Shown here: positions 61,817-64,000 of the stretch, piece by piece
Layout of the letters: every line of letters starts with the position of its first letter
Position numbering within the stretch: the stretch's first letter is position 1
DNA from: Isoperla grammatica
Lineage: Eukaryota; Arthropoda; Insecta; Plecoptera; Perlodidae
NCBI GenBank assembly: GCA_945910005.1
Contig: CAMDTW010000642.1
Coordinates: forward strand, 1,798,001 to 1,862,000
DNA length: 64,000 nt
Direction of reading: 5' to 3'
Made by a program: the position numbers and the translations under genes
Notes under the pieces: model-generated
What the model was told of the DNA's origin: nothing
The model's database searches: none
The model's input: only the letters and a program-made list of their open reading frames with translations

Positions 61817-64000
61817 GTTGCATGTAGTGGCTTCTATGTCTCTGACTTAGCGCAAGGTTTATCAAGTACAGTCACCGTCACAAGCAAGGAAACATGCGTT
61901 GTCCTGATACGTTGCATGTAGTGGCTTCTGTGTCACTGACTTAGAACAAGGTTTATCAAGTACAGTCACCGTCACAAGCAAGGAAACATGCGTTGTCCTC
62001 ATACGTTGCATGTAGTGGCTTTCATGTCACTGACTTAGCGCAGGGTTTATCAAGTACAGTCACCGTCACAAGCAAGGAAACATGCGTTGTCCTGATATGT
62101 TGCATGTAGTGGCTTCTATGTCACTGACTTAGCGCAGGGTTTATCAAGAACGGTTACCGTCACAAACGAGGAAACATGCGTTGTCCTGATATGTTGCATG
62201 TAGTGGCTTACATGTCACTGAAATAGCGCAGGCTTTATCAAGTACAGTCACCGTCACAAGCGAGAAAACATGCGTTGTCCTGATATGTTGCATGTAGTGG
62301 CTTTCATGTCACTGACATAGCGAAGGGTTTATCAAGTACAGTCACCGTCAAAATAGAGGAAACATGCGTTGTCCTCATGTGTTTCATGAAGTGGCTTCTA
62401 TGTCACTGACTTAGCGCAGGGTTTATCAAGTACAGTCACCGTCACAAGCGAGGAAACATGCGTTGTTCTCATATGTTGCATAAAGTGGCTTTCATGTCAC
62501 TGACTTAGCGCAGGGTTTATCAAGTACAGTCACAGTCACAAGCAAGGAAACATGCGTTGTCCTGATATGTTGCATGTAGTGGCTTCTATGTCATTGACTA
62601 AGCGCAGGGTTTATCAAGTACAGTCACCGTCACAAGCAAGGAAACATGCGTTGTCCTGATATGTTGCATGTAGTGGCTTCTATATCACTGACTTAGCGCA
62701 GGGTTTATCAAGTTCAGTCACCGTCACAATAGAGGAATCATGCGTTGTCCTCATACGTTGCATGTAGTGGCTTCTTTGTCACTGACTTAGCGCAAGGTTT
62801 ATCAAGTACAGTCACCGTCACAAGCAAGGCAACATGCGTTGTCCTGATATGATGCATGTAGTGGCTTCTATGTCACTGACTTAGCGCAGGGTTTATCAAG
62901 TACAGTCACCGTCACAATAGAGGAAACATGCGTTGTCCTCATACGTTGCATGTAGTGCCTTCTATGTCACTGACTTAGCGCAAGGTTTATCAAGTACAGT
63001 CACCGTCACAAGCAAGGAAACATGCGTTGTCCTGATATGTTGCATGTAGTGGCTTCAATGTCACTGACTTAGCGCAGGGTTTATCAAGTACAGTCACCGT
63101 CACAAGCGAGAAAACATGCGTTGTCCTGATATGTTGCATGTAGTGGCTTTCATGTCACTGACATAGCGCAGGGTTTATCAAGTACAGTCACCGTCACAAT
63201 AGAGGAAGCATGCGTTGTCCTCATACGTTGCATGTAGTGGCTTCTATGTCACTGACTTAGCGCAAGGTTTATCAAGTACAGTCACCGTCACAAGCGAGGA
63301 AACATGCGTTGTCCTGATACGTTGCATGTGGTGGCTTCTATGTCACTGACTTAGCGCAGGGTTTATCAAGTACAGTCACCGTCACAAGCAAGGAAACATG
63401 CGTTGTCCTCATACGTTGCAAGAAGTGGCTTCTATGTCACTGACTTAGCGCAGGGTTTATCAAGTACAGTCACCGTCACAATAGAGGAAACATGAGTTGT
63501 CCTGATATGTTGCATGTAGTGGCTTCTATGTCACTGACTTAGCGCAGGGTTTATCAAGTACAGTCACCGTCACAAGCGAGAAAACATGCGTTCCCCTGAT
63601 ATGTTGCATGTAGTGGCTTCTATGTCACTGACTTAGCGCAGGGTTTATCAAGTACAGTCACCGTCACAAGCAAGGAAACATGCGTTGTCCTCATACGTTG
63701 CATGTAGTGGCTTTCATGTCACTGACTTTGCGCAGGGTTTATCAAGTACAGTCACCGTCACAAGCAAGGAAACATGCGTTGTCCTCATACGTTGCATGAA
63801 GTGGCTTCTATGTCACTGACTTACCGCAAGGTTTATCAAGTACAGTCACCGTCACAAGCAAGGAAACATGCGTTGTCCTGATACGTTGCATGTAGTGGCT
63901 TCTATGTCACTGACTTAGCGCAAGGTTTATCAAGTACAGTAACCGTCACCAGCAAGGAAACATGCGTTGTCCTGATATGTTGCATGTAGTGGCTTCTATG
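61817..64000 (+). repeat. Mosaic satellite stretch at the right end of the window
   Basis: After leaving the 11,440-bp unit (by 61884), about 23 monomers resemble the 22.4-24.2 kb type but with monomers missing. Markers include 'agaacgg' near 62147, 'aaaatagagg' near 62349 and 'ggaagcatg' at 63204. From about 63180 to the end it matches 23377-24197 at a constant offset of 39803 bp (GAAGC 23402 versus 63205; CCAGC 24146 versus 63949), including the rare 'gcgttcccctg' and 'gacttaccgc' changes. Private variants 'cttagaacaagg' near 61943 and 'gcttacatg' near 62207 are present. The array continues out of the window. Confidence 0.75.

Larger units (their letters stand above)
1..64000 (+). repeat. 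Satellite DNA array, ~94-bp monomer, ~680 head-to-tail copies
   Basis: The sequence is read throughout as direct repeats of one ~94-bp unit. Successive unit starts at 1, 95 and 189 are exactly 94 bp apart, and the same spacing is seen wherever I checked. 64000/94 gives about 680 copies. Nearly every monomer keeps the landmarks GGAAACATGCGTTGTCC, GTCACTGACTTAGCGCAGGG and TTTATCAAGTACAGTCACC. I saw no inverted monomer and no stretch of non-satellite sequence, and neither end of the array lies in the window. Such arrays are typical of eukaryotic heterochromatin; centromeric, pericentromeric or subtelomeric location is inference. The family is not one I recognise. Confidence 0.98.

Noticed and set aside
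1..64000. CRISPR array
   Set aside because: Repeats are contiguous at 94 bp with no unique spacers between conserved repeats; the variation is scattered substitutions, and no cas-like genes are present.
1..64000. CENP-B box in the monomer
   Set aside because: The consensus monomer lacks the TTCG and CGGG cores of the CENP-B box on either strand in the needed spacing. An occasional 'ttcg' variant (for example near 1607) is isolated and without the second core.
1..64000. Transposon, retroelement or other insertion within the array
   Set aside because: Reading through, I found no break in satellite sequence longer than small indels, no poly-A tail, no terminal repeats and no target-site duplication.
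1..64000. Inverted monomers or a strand switch of the array
   Set aside because: The landmark GGAAACATGCG and GTCACTGACTTAG motifs stay in plus orientation everywhere I looked; reverse-complement landmarks were not seen.
1..64000. Telomeric repeat or ribosomal DNA spacer
   Set aside because: There are no short G-rich telomere repeats at either end and no rRNA coding sequence within 64 kb to support a spacer assignment.

Overview
The whole 64 kb window is one uninterrupted tandem array of a ~94-bp satellite DNA, about 680 head-to-tail monomers, all in the same orientation. I found no protein-coding gene, RNA gene, transposon, CRISPR array or unique-sequence island on either strand. The array runs past both ends of the window. 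An array this long, with nested higher-order repeats, points to eukaryotic constitutive heterochromatin (centromeric, pericentromeric or subtelomeric). I do not recognise the satellite family and cannot name the organism. The consensus monomer is about 47% GC.

The layout is a hierarchy of duplicated blocks whose offsets can be measured from rare variants. The left third (1-18.3 kb) holds shorter and older higher-order units. Block 1-2067 recurs at 7236-9302 (offset 7235 bp, ~77 monomers). Block ~231-4771 recurs at ~10568-15107 (offset 10337, then 10336 bp, ~110 monomers). Stretches at 9303-10567, 15108-16600 and 16601-17050 are further partial copies, joined mosaic fashion.

The right two thirds are dominated by two large, young tandem duplications. 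A 12,079-bp unit (~129 monomers) occupies 18348-30426 and 30427-~42490. An 11,440-bp unit (~122 monomers) occupies 38937-50376 and 50377-~61816. Each pair differs at only a handful of bases that I could find. The two duplications overlap, so the block 38937-42490 exists three times (also at 26858-30411 and 50377-53930). Inside the second unit is a smaller 11-monomer higher-order repeat of ~1.03 kb in two tandem copies. From 61884 to the window end the array is a mosaic that rejoins the 23.4-24.2 kb sequence type.

The open reading frames here (up to ~77 codons) are by-products of point changes that remove satellite stop codons. They repeat with the array and are not annotated as genes. What the window records is satellite evolution: unequal exchange in monomer register, patchwork conversion between monomers, and small internal deletions spread by block duplication.
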